From Candidatus Altimarinota bacterium (GTDB lineage Bacteria > Patescibacteriota > Gracilibacteria > BD1-5 > UBA6164), in the NCBI GenBank assembly GCA_028689115.1, contig JAQTWV010000001.1:473539-537538 (forward strand): 64,000 nt of DNA. The letters run 5' to 3'. The position numbers and the translations under genes are program-made. Below are positions 11,156 through 21,453 of the stretch, piece by piece (within the stretch, counting starts at the first letter, position 1; the number at the start of each line of letters is the position of its first letter). The notes under the pieces are model-generated. The model had not been told where the DNA came from. It did not search any database and worked only from the letters and a program-made list of their open reading frames with translations.

Positions 11156-12556
11156 TTACTTAAATAGTGAGTCAAAATCTAACATAAAATCACTACTATC
11201 AATATAACTAGCTACTAATTCTCTTAAAGCAAGTAAAATTGTATTATATTTTTGTTTAATTTTGTCTGAATAATTTCAAGTATTTATTTTTTCAATCAAG
11301 TCATCAATTTTAGTTATAATTTGATTTAATTTTTCATCACTAAAAGATGCAATTTTATTTCAATATTTTCATCTATATAATGTAATATACTTTTGTTTTT
11401 CAGAATCTCATACAGAACTAGTATTTTTATTTGTACCAGTTATATCTTTTAATTTCATCAAATATTCTGCTCTTAATTGTTTTTTTAAATCTAAATATTC
11501 ACTTTTATTAGTAGCATTCTTATATTGATCTTTTAAATCTTTAAATTTATTAATAAATTCTTTTTGTAAATTTTTTACTTCAAATTTATCTCAAGAATTA
11601 TTACCATGATCTTCATCTTCATCATCGTCATCATTTTTTTCTTTATGAACAGTAACAAGAACCTTTCATTTATCAGTTAATCAACTTCAATCACTTATGG
11701 TATATTCAAAACTATCTGTTCAATAGTAATCAGTATTTGGAGTATATGTAACTGATACACTAGTAAAACTAACACTTCAATGTAATCAATTTGTTACTCA
11801 TGAAACACTTAAAATATCTCAGTTTGAATCAGTATCATTTATTCTTGGGTCAATAGTTTTTACAGTATTCTTAAATGTACTTAAATAATCATCCCTAGCC
11901 ACAGGAGCTGCATTTGCAGGTCCAACATCTACGGTTACATTTCAAACGTCAGACAAAGATCAATCACTTACAGTATAAATAAACATTATTGTTCAATTAA
12001 AATTCATACTTGGAGTAAAAACAACTCCCGTTCATGATGCATTTATAACTCATGTTCAATTTAATATTGTTCACAATGAAGTTATTTTTAAATTATTAGA
12101 ATCTAAATCTGTATCATTTGAAACTAAATTTAGAGTCATTGATGTATTTTCGGTCATATTGAAATGATCATCAACTGCGACCGGAGCATCATTTACTCAT
12201 GTAACAGTAACTAAAACAGATCAAGTATCTACCAATAATCAATCACTTACTAGATAATCAAAACTTCAAGTTCAATTAAAGTTAAGACTAGGAGTAAACA
12301 TAACTCATGTTCAAGATGCATTTATAACTCAAGTTCAATTCATCATGTTAAATACAGAAGTAACACTTAAAGTATCAGAATCTGCATCTGTATCATTTGA
12401 CAGCAAATTAATCATAATTGATGTATCTTCACTTGTAGTTACTGTGTCATTAACTGCGACTGGTGGCATATTTACACCAGTTCATGTTTCATCAGCAGAA
12501 ACATTATATATACCAAATAATAATGGCAAAATAAATAGTAATATTGATTTTTTCAT
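11156..12556 (-). CDS. Secreted protein with three cadherin-like/Ig-like repeats
   Basis: 466 residues with a signal peptide (MKKSILLFILPLLFGIYNVSA). Three repeats of about 95 residues follow. Each starts like PPVAVNDTVTTSEDTSIMI or APVAVDDHFNMTENTSMTLN and contains VSNDTDLDS-type motifs and FTPSLNFNGTGSFDYLVSD. This is the Big_9/VCBS-type cadherin-like repeat of bacterial surface proteins, often calcium-binding. After an acidic Asp/Glu linker (about 295-310) comes a charged helical tail of 150 residues. It is exported and probably a surface or matrix protein; no sorting motif or membrane anchor is visible. Divergent from the M14 carboxypeptidase gene. Confidence 0.85.
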
Positions 12557-12763
12557 AAATATAAAATTAAAAATATAAAATAATTGTAATATCTAATTAT
12601 TAATTAGACTTCTTATTAAATATAATAATTTTTTATACAAGTAATATTGCTTGTATATATTAGAAACGAATTAATTACAAAAAAGTGACAATAATTAATA
12701 AAAATTGAAAAAAACACTTTTTTAAATAAACTAAAAAAAAGTTTAGTTATAAAAAATAAAGTA

Positions 12764-13840
12764 ATGAAAAAAATTCTTATAATTTTTATTATATTAATAA
12801 TCCCTCAAATATGATATTGATATGAAAATAATATAGAAAATCTACAAATAAATATAAAAAATAATATATTTTCATGACAAGAATTACAAAGTAAGCTAAA
12901 TAATTTAGTAAGTAAAACACTTAAAAACAATATAGAAAAACAAAATTTAGTTTATTCTAAATTATCTATTGAATTAGATAAAATATTAGAAAAAAAAGAA
13001 GATACAAATATAAACAATATTAAAAAAGTAATAGATTTTTTAGTAGAAAAAACAAATAAAGAACTTGATATATATTACAAAAAAATAAAAAAAATAACTT
13101 TATGATATAGTGAAAATTGATATCCAATTTATGCGTATTATAGCTGAAATCCAAATGATTGATATTTTTGAATTTTTGCTGACATTCACGGTTGATACGA
13201 ATATGGAACATATGAAACAGCAGTGTATTTAGTAAAAGAGTTTGAAAATGCTTGAATAACTTGATGGTTTATAATTCCATCTATTAATCCTGAATGATTA
13301 GAATATTATAAAAATAAAACTATAAATTATGATGCTTTTATAAAATGAAGAGTTAACAATAATAATATAGATTTAAATAGAAATTTTTGTTCCAAAAATT
13401 TCGAACTCAAAACATTTATAAAAAATGGTGAATATATAGATACTTGAGTTGATAGATGTGAAAGTGAATCTGAAACTAGAGTAATTGTTGAAACATTAAA
13501 AAAATATAAATTCAATAAAATAATATCTCTTCATTCTGAATGAAATATTTTTTACATACCTGATAATTCAATTGATGATAATAAAATAAAAGATTTTTGA
13601 AATCAAATCTCTCAAATACTACCAACTTATCAATTTAATTTGGATTATAACAATGAATTTTCTAAAAATCAAAAAATAAAAGAGTATGAAATAAACGAAT
13701 GATGAGAATCAGATTTTACGTGAACAATGGAAACTTATATATATGAAAATTATAATATTCCAGTTATTTTAATAGAATTAGATAAACATGGAAAATTAGA
13801 ATATAGATTAAAGTGATTAATAGAGTTAATAAAAAAATAA
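12764..13840 (+). CDS. Secreted M14 family zinc carboxypeptidase-like protein
   Basis: 358 residues with a short signal peptide (MKKILIIFIILIIPQIGYG). The zinc motif HxxE appears in ADIHGGYEYGTYE, followed by IDLNRNF (substrate-binding Arg), ISLHSEGNI (third zinc ligand His) and a Glu in PVILIELDKHG that fits the catalytic position. M14 enzymes remove C-terminal residues from peptides or cleave peptidoglycan stems. A role in the envelope or in degrading host or prey peptides is inferred. The first 100 residues are a helical region outside the family core. It is the last gene before an unknown soluble protein. Confidence 0.85.
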
Positions 13841-13911
13841 AATAGATTTCACTTTTGACAATAACTACATAATAATTATAATTAATATATAAATATATTA
13901 TAAATAAAAAT

Positions 13912-14541
13912 ATGGCAATATTAAATAGAAATGTAGCACTTGTAGCACCAGAATGATATGAAGTATGTAATGTTTGAATATTAGAAAAAATATGAGAATT
14001 TTTTAAATGAGAAGTAAATGCAGCACTTAGTAGAGATGAAGTTCTAAAATGATATTATTCAAGCAAGAATTGATTAAGTAAATTAGAAGATGAGAAATGA
14101 GTTAATCATGCTTTTTCAATGTTGTCTGAAAAAAATAAGATCATAAAAAATAACATAAAAAGAATTAAATATGATTTAATATTTAATTGAGAAACTCAAA
14201 ATGAAATAGATTTAAATTTATGTAGAACATATTTTGAAATGTGATATATAAAAATAGAAGAAATTTCAAGTTGGCTAAATATATTTTTTAATATAAAAGC
14301 AAGAAAATCAATAAATAAAATTCAAAAAGATTGAATAACTAAAAATGATTTAGGTATTGAAGATATGTATTATTTATCTTATTGATTAAACAATAATACA
14401 TTTTCAATGTGAGAAAAAATGATTTGTGAGAGAATTTTAAATGATTTTTGAATTGAATTTGATTATATTTTTTGATTATGAAATTTTTATAATTATTTTC
14501 AAGCAAGAATAAATTACTTTAGTATCAAAATAAAAAAATAA
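13912..14541 (+). CDS. Hypothetical protein, 209 aa
   Basis: Not recognised. No signal peptide or membrane span is seen. It is mainly helical and charged (ARKSINKIQKDGITKNDLGI) with aromatic patches near the C-terminus (FGLGNFYNYFQARINYFSIK). The first residues, MAILNRNVALVAPEGYEV, are mildly hydrophobic. It lies 71 bases after the carboxypeptidase and ends in a terminator, so the two may be cotranscribed. TGA glycines are frequent, so it belongs to the native code-25 gene set. Confidence 0.65.
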
Positions 14542-14567
14542 ACTTAAATTAAGTTTATTTTTTTATT
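14534..14567 (+). terminator. Terminator
   Basis: AAATAAACTTAA/TTAAGTTTATTTTTTT hairpin overlapping the stop of the 209-aa gene. Confidence 0.7.
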
Positions 14568-14637
14568 GAAAATAATTTGCAATTGAACTCATTTATTATA
14601 TCATAAAGTCACCTAATTTTATGGAGATTTTCTCAGG

Positions 14638-15114
14638 ATGAAGTTTGTTAAAAACATATTAATTTCCCTTTTGGTTTTTGTTTCACAAACGGCACTCTCT
14701 TGCGATTATTCATATATCGAAAAGATGGGTGATTTGATTGAAGAAGTAAAAGAGGAAACTGATGGCATAGCATCAAAAAATATGCCTACTTCTATTGTAC
14801 TAGCACAAGCTGTTCTTGAAACTGGAAATGGTACAAGTACTGCAGCAAGATACAAGAAAAATCACTTTGGATTGTCATTTAATAAAAGAATCCTTAGTTT
14901 TGACTCAACAATAGAAAGTGTTTTTAAATATTTCCATAATTTGAATTCAAAGCAATATTATGGAAAATTACGTACTAAACTTGTGAAAGGAAAAAGTAAT
15001 TTAGGTCAAATTGTAACTACTCTTGCTAGGACTTATGCCGAAGACAAAGAGTATTCACAAAAAATTATTCATGTGATCGATCGATGCCAACTGGCTAGAT
15101 TTGACGATGAATAA
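14638..15114 (+). CDS. Secreted Bax/FlgJ-like glucosaminidase; no TGA codons, likely imported
   Basis: 158 residues with a signal peptide (MKFVKNILISLLVFVSQTA, cut near ALSC). The mature part is a glucosaminidase-type lysozyme fold: MPTSIVLAQAVLETGNGTS carries the catalytic Glu, and NHFGLSF is the family's second landmark. It would cleave peptidoglycan glycan strands. All eight glycines are GGT, GGA or GGC and none is TGA, unlike its neighbours. Base composition is visibly less AT-rich, and a GC-rich terminator follows. These are signs of recent transfer from a standard-code donor. The gene works equally under code 11 and code 25. Confidence 0.88.
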   Translation: MKFVKNILISLLVFVSQTALSCDYSYIEKMGDLIEEVKEETDGIASKNMPTSIVLAQAVLETGNGTSTAARYKKNHFGLSFNKRILSFDSTIESVFKYFHNLNSKQYYGKLRTKLVKGKSNLGQIVTTLARTYAEDKEYSQKIIHVIDRCQLARFDDE

Positions 15115-15147
15115 AAAGCCCCCCACCTTTTTGGTGGGGCTTTTTAA
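15114..15147 (+). terminator. GC-rich terminator of the glucosaminidase gene
   Basis: AAAAAGCCCCCCACC/GGTGGGGCTTTTT stem, far more GC-rich than any other terminator in the window. It fits an imported transcription unit. Confidence 0.9.
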
Positions 15148-15225
15148 TATAAAAAATTATTCATATTTTACAAATATCAAACTATATATTATTATATATA
15201 ATAACTAAATTTAAAATTGAAAATT

Positions 15226-15972
15226 ATGAATAAACTAGAAAATAATATTGAAGAAAATATAGATAATAATCCACTGTATAATTTGAGAGATTTTGTAAGA
15301 AGACAAGAATGTATAGAAGATTATATGCAAGAATGTAAATTCAGAAGAAAAAACCATCTAAAACTTTTAGAAAAAGTGCTAAAACTAGAGGAAATATTAT
15401 CAAAAAAATTTGTAATAAATATAGATCCAATAATTTTTTTGCATTGACTATATTATGAAAAAAATTTATCAATTGAAAGTATAGTAAATTATATAAAACA
15501 GCTATATGATGAACAAGTTGAAGTAGAATATTTTTATAAAAATGCTACTGCTTTACAAAAATTTTTTACTCAAGTATTAAATTGGAAATTAAAAGATCCT
15601 AAAGAAAATAAAAAAACTACTACATATAAATCAAGAGAAAAACCAGAAGCATTAATTACTCAAAATAAAGAAGAAAAAGAAAAAAGAAAAGCTATGTTTT
15701 TATCTTGGTTTATAAAAAATAGTGTTATAGATAAAACAAATTTTGATATAGAAGTATTTAATAATTTCAAATTTAAATATGAAAAATTTATATATTTATT
15801 AGAAAATTTTTTTCATATTTCAGCAGAATCTTATAAAAAATTATTAGAAATAAACTTATGAAATCAATCATTTGCAGATAGATTTAATGAAATATTTAAT
15901 GAAAATAATATTGATTTTAAAATATCACACAAAGACGTAGCTAGAGTATTTGAAAAATATAAAAATGATTAA
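15226..15972 (+). CDS. Hypothetical protein, 248 aa
   Basis: Not recognised. It is charged and strongly helical, with RRQECIEDYMQECKFRRKNH near residue 30 and EEKEKRKAMFLSWFIKNSVI in the middle, suggesting coiled-coil or helical-bundle structure. No signal peptide or membrane span. I chose the ATG at 15226; an in-frame TTG nine bases upstream is possible. TGA glycines are present but few (LHGLYY, INLGNQS), because the protein is glycine-poor. It is followed by the archaemetzincin-like gene after 65 bases. Confidence 0.65.
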
Positions 15973-16037
15973 AAAAATATTGACATTATATTATAGTATT
16001 GTATAATAATAATAATATATATAAATAATTATACAAT

Positions 16038-16793
16038 ATGGTTAATGTATTTAATGGTTGAAATCTTCCAATTATAAAATCACAAGAAAAAAATGCATGA
16101 ATTGTTAGAAGTAGTATAATAATATCTAGAACAGATTTAGTTGAGGAATCTGAATCTGATGCTATTAAGTTTTGAATTATAAAATTTTTAAAAGAAATAT
16201 GAAGTATTCTAAATATAGTTGATATTTGAAATTATAAACTATGAAATCAGCCATATTGATCAGCAGATTGGTATCAAGAACAAGCTAAAACATCAACTAA
16301 TAAATGATTATGAGAACAAGTAAATTGAGATAAAATATTTCAATTATTATTAACAGAACCATATCAAAAAAATTCTCCTCATTATGACTTTATGATTGTT
16401 GATAAAGATATGAGAATAAATGATCCCAATAATAATTTTGTATTCTGAATTTGATGATATCCAAATAATGTATTATCAACTAGAAGATTTAAAAATTATA
16501 TAAAAGATGTTTCATTAAGATATATGTCTTTTTCTATCGCTGCAGCACATGAGTTATGACACAATTTTGATTTAACAAATAGAACATTTAATACTTGAAA
16601 AGAATGATATCATTTATGACATTGTATGTGAAAATCTTGATCATGCTTAATGGAACAATCAAATGTTTGAAACAAAACAATTGAAACTATAACAAGAGAT
16701 ATATTTGATAGACAAAATTGGCTATGTGGTGATTGTAAAGAAGAAATAGCATTTAGAATATCAAAAATTAGAGAATTATGAATTAATATATAA
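16038..16793 (+). CDS. Archaemetzincin-like zinc protease
   Basis: 251 residues. The zinc site is AAHELGHNFDL with HExxH near residue 172. A Cys/His cluster follows: LGHCMGKSGSCLMEQSN, then WLCGDCKEEI. This is the arrangement of archaemetzincins (HExxH, HC, C-M, CxxC), but the spacing is longer than the usual HExxHxxGxxHC, so it is a variant. Those enzymes are zinc metalloproteases with an extra structural zinc. No signal peptide, so it is cytosolic or exported by another route. The HExxH glycine is TGA. It ends in a terminator. Confidence 0.8.
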
Positions 16794-16826
16794 AAATGAC
16801 TAAATTTTTTTAGTCATTTTTATTTT
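16791..16826 (+). terminator. Terminator
   Basis: AAAAATGACTAAA/TTTAGTCATTTTT hairpin following the protease stop codon. Confidence 0.75.
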
Positions 16827-16879
16827 CAATTTTTTAAAAAAGTATTATAATATAATTGTTATTTTTTAACTATTTGATT

Positions 16880-17308
16880 ATGAATTTATTTAAATCTAAG
16901 TTAATGAATAGAATCGCTGTTTGAAAAGCAGTTTGATTAGTAGTTTGATTATGTGGTTTCATTATGTTACCTTTTGTATTTGAAAACTCTGATCTATATC
17001 TCAGATTTGCAATATTGTTTTGGTATACAACTATCTGAGCATTCATCTGAGTTATGTGAATTATGGATAAACATCCTGTTTTAAAAATACCTATGCCTTT
17101 TTGGTTTAGATGACCAATGATTTGAGCTTGGATGAATTTTGTATTAGTTTTATTTATGCATGATAAACTAATTTCACTTATGCAAGGAACTGCACTTTCA
17201 TGACATTCTCCATTTTGGCTTATTGCTGAATGAATGATTATTTGATTTATAATTGATTTAATTGCAACAAAAGTAGTTTGAGATTGAAAAAATTTAATAA
17301 AAGACTAG
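16880..17308 (+). CDS. Small integral membrane protein, 142 aa
   Basis: Four likely transmembrane helices, at about 12-35, 42-62, 75-98 and 110-132. There are glycines in the helices (AVGLVVGLCGFIMLP; IGAFIGVMGIMDKHP), nearly all TGA. A loop with KIPMPFWFRGPMIGAWM recalls small bacterial membrane proteins of unknown role; I cannot name the family. No signal or catalytic motif is seen. The start is the first ATG, with a run of basic residues after it. It has its own terminator and stands as a single-gene unit between the protease and the ABC-F gene. Confidence 0.7.
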
Positions 17309-17332
17309 GTATAAACCTAGTCTTTTATTTTT
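17299..17332 (+). terminator. Terminator
   Basis: AAGACTAGGT-ATAA-ACCTAGTCTTTT hairpin overlapping the TAG stop. Confidence 0.8.
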
Positions 17333-17391
17333 TAAATAGTATTTTACAAAAAATAAATATACTAGTAAAAATATAAACTTAATAATAAAAA

Positions 17392-19224
17392 ATGTTTGAC
17401 GATATAATAAAGCAAGTTTTAGCACATCATGATGATTTTACTTATGAAGAAATAAAAGAATTTTGCCAAGAATATTATGATACAATAGACAAAAAAATAA
17501 AAGAAGAAACTAAATTAAAAAGATTAAATAAATATATAACAAATGAATTTGAACTAGAAACAAAGGAATTTGTTTTTGCTGAAACAAATAACAAAGAATA
17601 TTCTCTAGAAACTATTCCAAAATATCTATTTGAATGAAGATCAAAAACAAATACAAGTTTGATAAATATAAAAAATCTAAATAAACATATAGAAAAAACT
17701 TATCTTTTTGAAAATGCAGAATTAAAAATAAATAGTATTGATAAAATAGCTCTTATTTGAAAAAATGGAGCATGAAAAACTACTCTTTTGAAAATGATTA
17801 TTTGAGTAGAAGAAAATCTGGATTGAGATATAGACATAATCCCCTCTTTAAAAATATGATATCTTTCTCAAGATCTTTTTTGGAACAATCAAAATAATAC
17901 TCTTAGAGAAGAAATGATGAGTATTTTCCCTGAAATAAATAACAAAATAGATAAATTAAATTCTATTAAAAATAATAGTGAAAAATGGGAAGAAATAGAA
18001 AGATTAAACAAGGATTTAATAGATTTAGATTGATTTAGAAAACATACATTACAAACTGAAATACTTAAGTATTTTTGATTTAAAGATGAACAATTTGATT
18101 TCAATGTATTAAAATTATCAGGTTGAGAACAAACAAAAGTTCAAATTGCCAAATTTTTAATCCAAGAAATGGATTTACTTATCCTTGATGAACCTACAAA
18201 TCACTTGGATATAAGTGGTATAATTTTCTTGGAAAAATTTTGCCAAAATTGGAAAAAAGCACTTGTTTCTATATCTCATGATATCAGATTTATAAACAAT
18301 ACTTCAAATAAGATAGCAGAAATTTCAGGGAAAAAAATACATAATTATCCATGAAATTATGAAAAATACTTAGAAGAAAAACAAGCTCGTTTTGATAAAG
18401 AAAAAAAGGATTTTGAAAATCAAAAAAAAGATATAGAAAAACAAATGGATTATATAAATCGTTTTCGTGCAAATTCTGCAAAAGCAAGCAGTGTTCAAAG
18501 TCGTATTAAAGCTCTTGCAAAAGTAGAAATATTAACTGAACCAGAAAATGAATCTGTTGTAAAAACTATACAAATAAATCTAGATAAAAGATTGCCTGAA
18601 ATAATCATGAAAATATATGATTTACAAGTTTGATACAAAACTCCATTAATTACATTGCCAGAATATATAGAAGTCTATAAAACTGATAAAATAGGGATAA
18701 TTTGAGAAAATTGAGCTGGTAAATCTACTCTTTTAAAAACTATTCTTTGAGATTTAAAACCGTTAAATTGAATAGCAACAATAAATGAAACTATAAAAAT
18801 ATGATCATATTCTCAAGTACTTGAAAACCTAGATAAAGAAGCAAATATAATAGATGAATTAGCAAAAGATTATGAAAATACAAAAGAAATAAGAACAATA
18901 TTGGGTTGATTACTTATAACTTGAGATAAGGTAGAACAAAAAATATCAACACTATCAGGTTGAGAAAGAGCAAAAGTTGCACTTACAAAGATGCTTTTAG
19001 TAAAACCACATATTATTATAATGGATGAACCTACAAATCATCTAGATATACACTCGAAAGAAGTGATAAAAAAAATGCTAGAATGATTTCACTGAACTAC
19101 AATTGTAGTTTCTCATGATAGAGATTTACTTGAATCTATTTCAAATAAAGTTTGGCTTATAAAAGAGCAAAAACTTACAGTTTTTACAGAACCAGAAAAA
19201 TGATTTATTGAAATTTTTTGATAA
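17392..19224 (+). CDS. ABC-F family ATPase with an N-terminal extension
   Basis: 610 residues, two ABC cassettes in one chain and no membrane domain. First cassette: Walker A GKNGAGKTT, signature LSGGEQTK, Walker B LLILDEPTNHLD. Second: GENGAGKST, LSGGERAK, IIIMDEPTNHLD. A charged linker with coiled coil (FDKEKKDFENQKKDIEKQMD) joins them, as in EttA/Uup-type proteins that act on the ribosome. About 90 extra residues precede the first cassette (MFDDIIKQVLAHHDDF...), which is not typical. The invariant P-loop and signature glycines are partly TGA, so the protein only exists under code 25. Which ABC-F subtype it is remains open. Confidence 0.92.
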
Positions 19225-19314
19225 AATATAAAAAGGATATAAAAAACTTTGAAAATTTTTAAATTTATATTATAATTAAACAGTAAATATATTATTTTAA
19301 TAATAAAGTAAATA

Positions 19315-19632
19315 ATGACAAAATGAGAAAAACTTACATTAGGTGATTTTAATGATAAATTGGATCAAATTTCAGATGGAATAAGATTAAATAGAGTTGA
19401 TGATGAAGGTAAAAAATATTTAGAAGATGTATCAAAATTAGTTAGTAATATAGTATGAGAAGAAAAATCAACTATTATTTCAAATGAAGATATGGAAAGA
19501 ATAAGAGAATGACTAAATTTTATAGATAAACCTAATTCTCCTAAAATTAATGAATTTATGAGACATTTTAATGAATTAATTTGAAATATTGTAGTAATAG
19601 AAGAAGAAGAATTTGATGAAGAAACAGTATAA
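19315..19632 (+). CDS. Small acidic hypothetical protein, 105 aa
   Basis: Not recognised. It is acidic, helical and soluble (LTLGDFNDKLDQISDGIRLN), ending in an acid-rich tail EEEEFDEETV. It could be a small regulatory or binding protein; nothing catalytic is visible. It starts 90 bases after the ABC-F gene and ends in a long AT-rich hairpin. Gly codons are mixed TGA/GGT/GGA. Confidence 0.6.
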
Positions 19633-19635
19633 TAT

Positions 19636-19684
19636 AAAAAATAAAAAGATTAATAAATAATATTATTAATCTTTTTATTTTTTA
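19636..19684 (+). terminator. Terminator
   Basis: AAAAAGATTAATAA/TTATTAATCTTTTT hairpin with flanking A and T runs. Confidence 0.75.
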
Positions 19685-19727
19685 ATTTTTTTTTATAATA
19701 GAATAATTAAAAATAAACAATAAAAAT

Positions 19728-20576
19728 ATGAAAAAAATTATATTATTATTTTTGTTATACTTTTTCTCTCTCAATACTTTATATAGTTTTGATATAAAAG
19801 ATTTGTGAACTATTAATTCTTATGTAATAGACAAAGTTTGAGTACTGAATAATGAAGAAAAAACTCAAATAGAACAAAAAATAATAGAACTTAAAAACAA
19901 ATATACAACAGAAATACTCACTATAATTATAAAGAGTACTAATTGAGAAGATATATCAAGTGTAGGTACCCAAATATGACAAGATTTAGGAGTTTGAAAA
20001 GCAGATAAAGATAATTGAGTTGTCATACTTATAGCTATAGATGATAGATCTTGGAATATATCAACATGATATTGAGTAGAATGAGTACTACCTGATATAT
20101 TAACAAATAGGATTTGAGAAAATAACTTTGTACTTTTTAGAGAAAAAAAATACAAAGATTGAATAATTTGAGCATTAAATGACTTTGATAAAGCGTTTTC
20201 TTGAGATACTAGTATAATATCAACTCATAATGACAAAAAAAATCCAGATGATTCAATAATTATATTGATAATTATTGCTTTAATTTTTTCTATTATTTTT
20301 TTAAAGCCATTACATAAAGAAAAACAATATAAAAAATTATTTTTATATTTATTCATTTGATATATAATAACATTACCTTTAGCATATTTTTTAATAAAAA
20401 CTATTGAATTATTTTTAATAAATGCAATTTGATGGACAATTTGAACATTATTTTGAATAGGTTTAAATTGAAAAATATGAAACTGAAATGGTAAATGATG
20501 AGGTTACAAATGATGATGATTTGGTTGATTTTGATGATGAGGTTTTGGATGATGATGAAGTTCTTGAAAATGGTAA
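19728..20576 (+). CDS. TPM-domain membrane protein with Gly-rich tail
   Basis: 282 residues: signal peptide (MKKIILLFLLYFFSLNTLYS), a TPM domain (about 25-165: VIDKVGVLNNEEKTQIEQKI, STGYGVEGVLPD), and three hydrophobic segments (about 182-250). The tail is almost only Gly, Trp and Ser (GGFGGGGFGGGGSSG). TPM proteins with such tails (YgcG type) are usually partners of LemA, whose gene follows 32 bases later, so the two probably form one operon acting at the envelope. The tail glycines are long runs of TGA, which makes this one of the clearest code-25 signals in the window. Confidence 0.88.
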
Positions 20577-20608
20577 AAATTTTATTTTAATTTAATAAAT
20601 TACATATT

Positions 20609-21187
20609 ATGAAAAAAGGTTTAATTATAGCTTTAGCTATATTGGTTGTTTTAGGTTTTGTATTTTTTTGAAAATACAACTCAATGGTAACTATGGAAGA
20701 ATGAGTTAATACTGCTTGGGCTCAAGTAGAAAATCAATACCAAAGAAGAATGGATTTGATACCAAATATAGTAAATACTGTAAAATGAGAAGCAAATTTT
20801 GAAAAATCTACTCTGGAAGCAGTTGTAGAAGCTCGTGCTAGTGCAACAAAAACAAATATAAATGTTAATGATGCTCAAGAAATGGCAGAATTTCAAAAAG
20901 AACAAACTGGTATTTCACAAGCACTATCTAGACTTTTAATGGTAACAGAAAACTATCCAAACTTAAAAGCTAATCAAGCATTTGCAGATTTAAGAGTTAC
21001 TCTTGAATGAACAGAAAACAGAATTTCTACTGAAAGAATGAGATATAACGAAATAGTTCAAGAATTTAATACTTTTGTTAGAAAATTTCCAAACAATATA
21101 GCTGCAAGCTTATTTGGATTTGATAAAAAATCATTATTTGAAAGCCAAGAATGAGCTGAAACTGCACCAACTGTAAGTTTTGAATAA
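20609..21187 (+). CDS. lemA: LemA family protein
   Basis: 192 residues: one N-terminal membrane helix (MKKGLIIALAILVVLGFVFF), then the LemA helical bundle. Signature parts are VNTAWAQVENQYQRRMDLIP, the NIVNTVKG segment and YNEIVQEFNTFVRKFPNN. LemA proteins are anchored with the bundle facing out and are often paired with TPM proteins, as here. Function is not established beyond envelope maintenance. Short spacing to the TPM gene and a shared terminator support cotranscription. Confidence 0.93.
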
Positions 21188-21190
21188 TAT

Positions 21191-21224
21191 AAAAAAGACT
21201 AATTTTTAAATTAGTCTTTTTTTG
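21191..21224 (+). terminator. Terminator of the TPM-lemA unit
   Basis: AAAAGACTAATTT/AAATTAGTCTTTTTTT hairpin. Confidence 0.8.
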
Positions 21225-21365
21225 TTTCTAAATCATTTGCAAAATCTTTTATAAAACTTAAATCTAGATATCAACTAAATTTTCTCTTATCAAAAGGATT
21301 ATCAAAAGAAGTAATTATAAATGATAGATAAATATATAATCTAAAATAATATATTGATATTATGA
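21211..21365 (-). pseudogene. Possible C-terminal remnant of a membrane protein gene
   Basis: Read on the minus strand with TGA as Gly, this stretch gives about 50 residues. There is a hydrophobic start (YFRLYIYLSFIITSF), then DNPFDKRKFSGYLDLSF and IKDFANDLE, ending near the lemA terminator. There is no start codon and a TAA lies in frame just upstream. The soluble end looks protein-like, but no family could be named. It may be chance; confidence is low. Confidence 0.2.
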
Positions 21366-21453
21366 TAAAAAATTAAGAATCAAGTAAGATAAAAATAATT
21401 TGTTTTTATCGATAAAAAAATTAACATATATAAATATATTTAAAATACTATAT

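Noticed and set aside
12579-12763. CRISPR array or riboswitch in AT-rich spacers
   Set aside because: I saw no regularly spaced repeats anywhere in the window and no conserved riboswitch core; this spacer only looks like a divergent promoter region.
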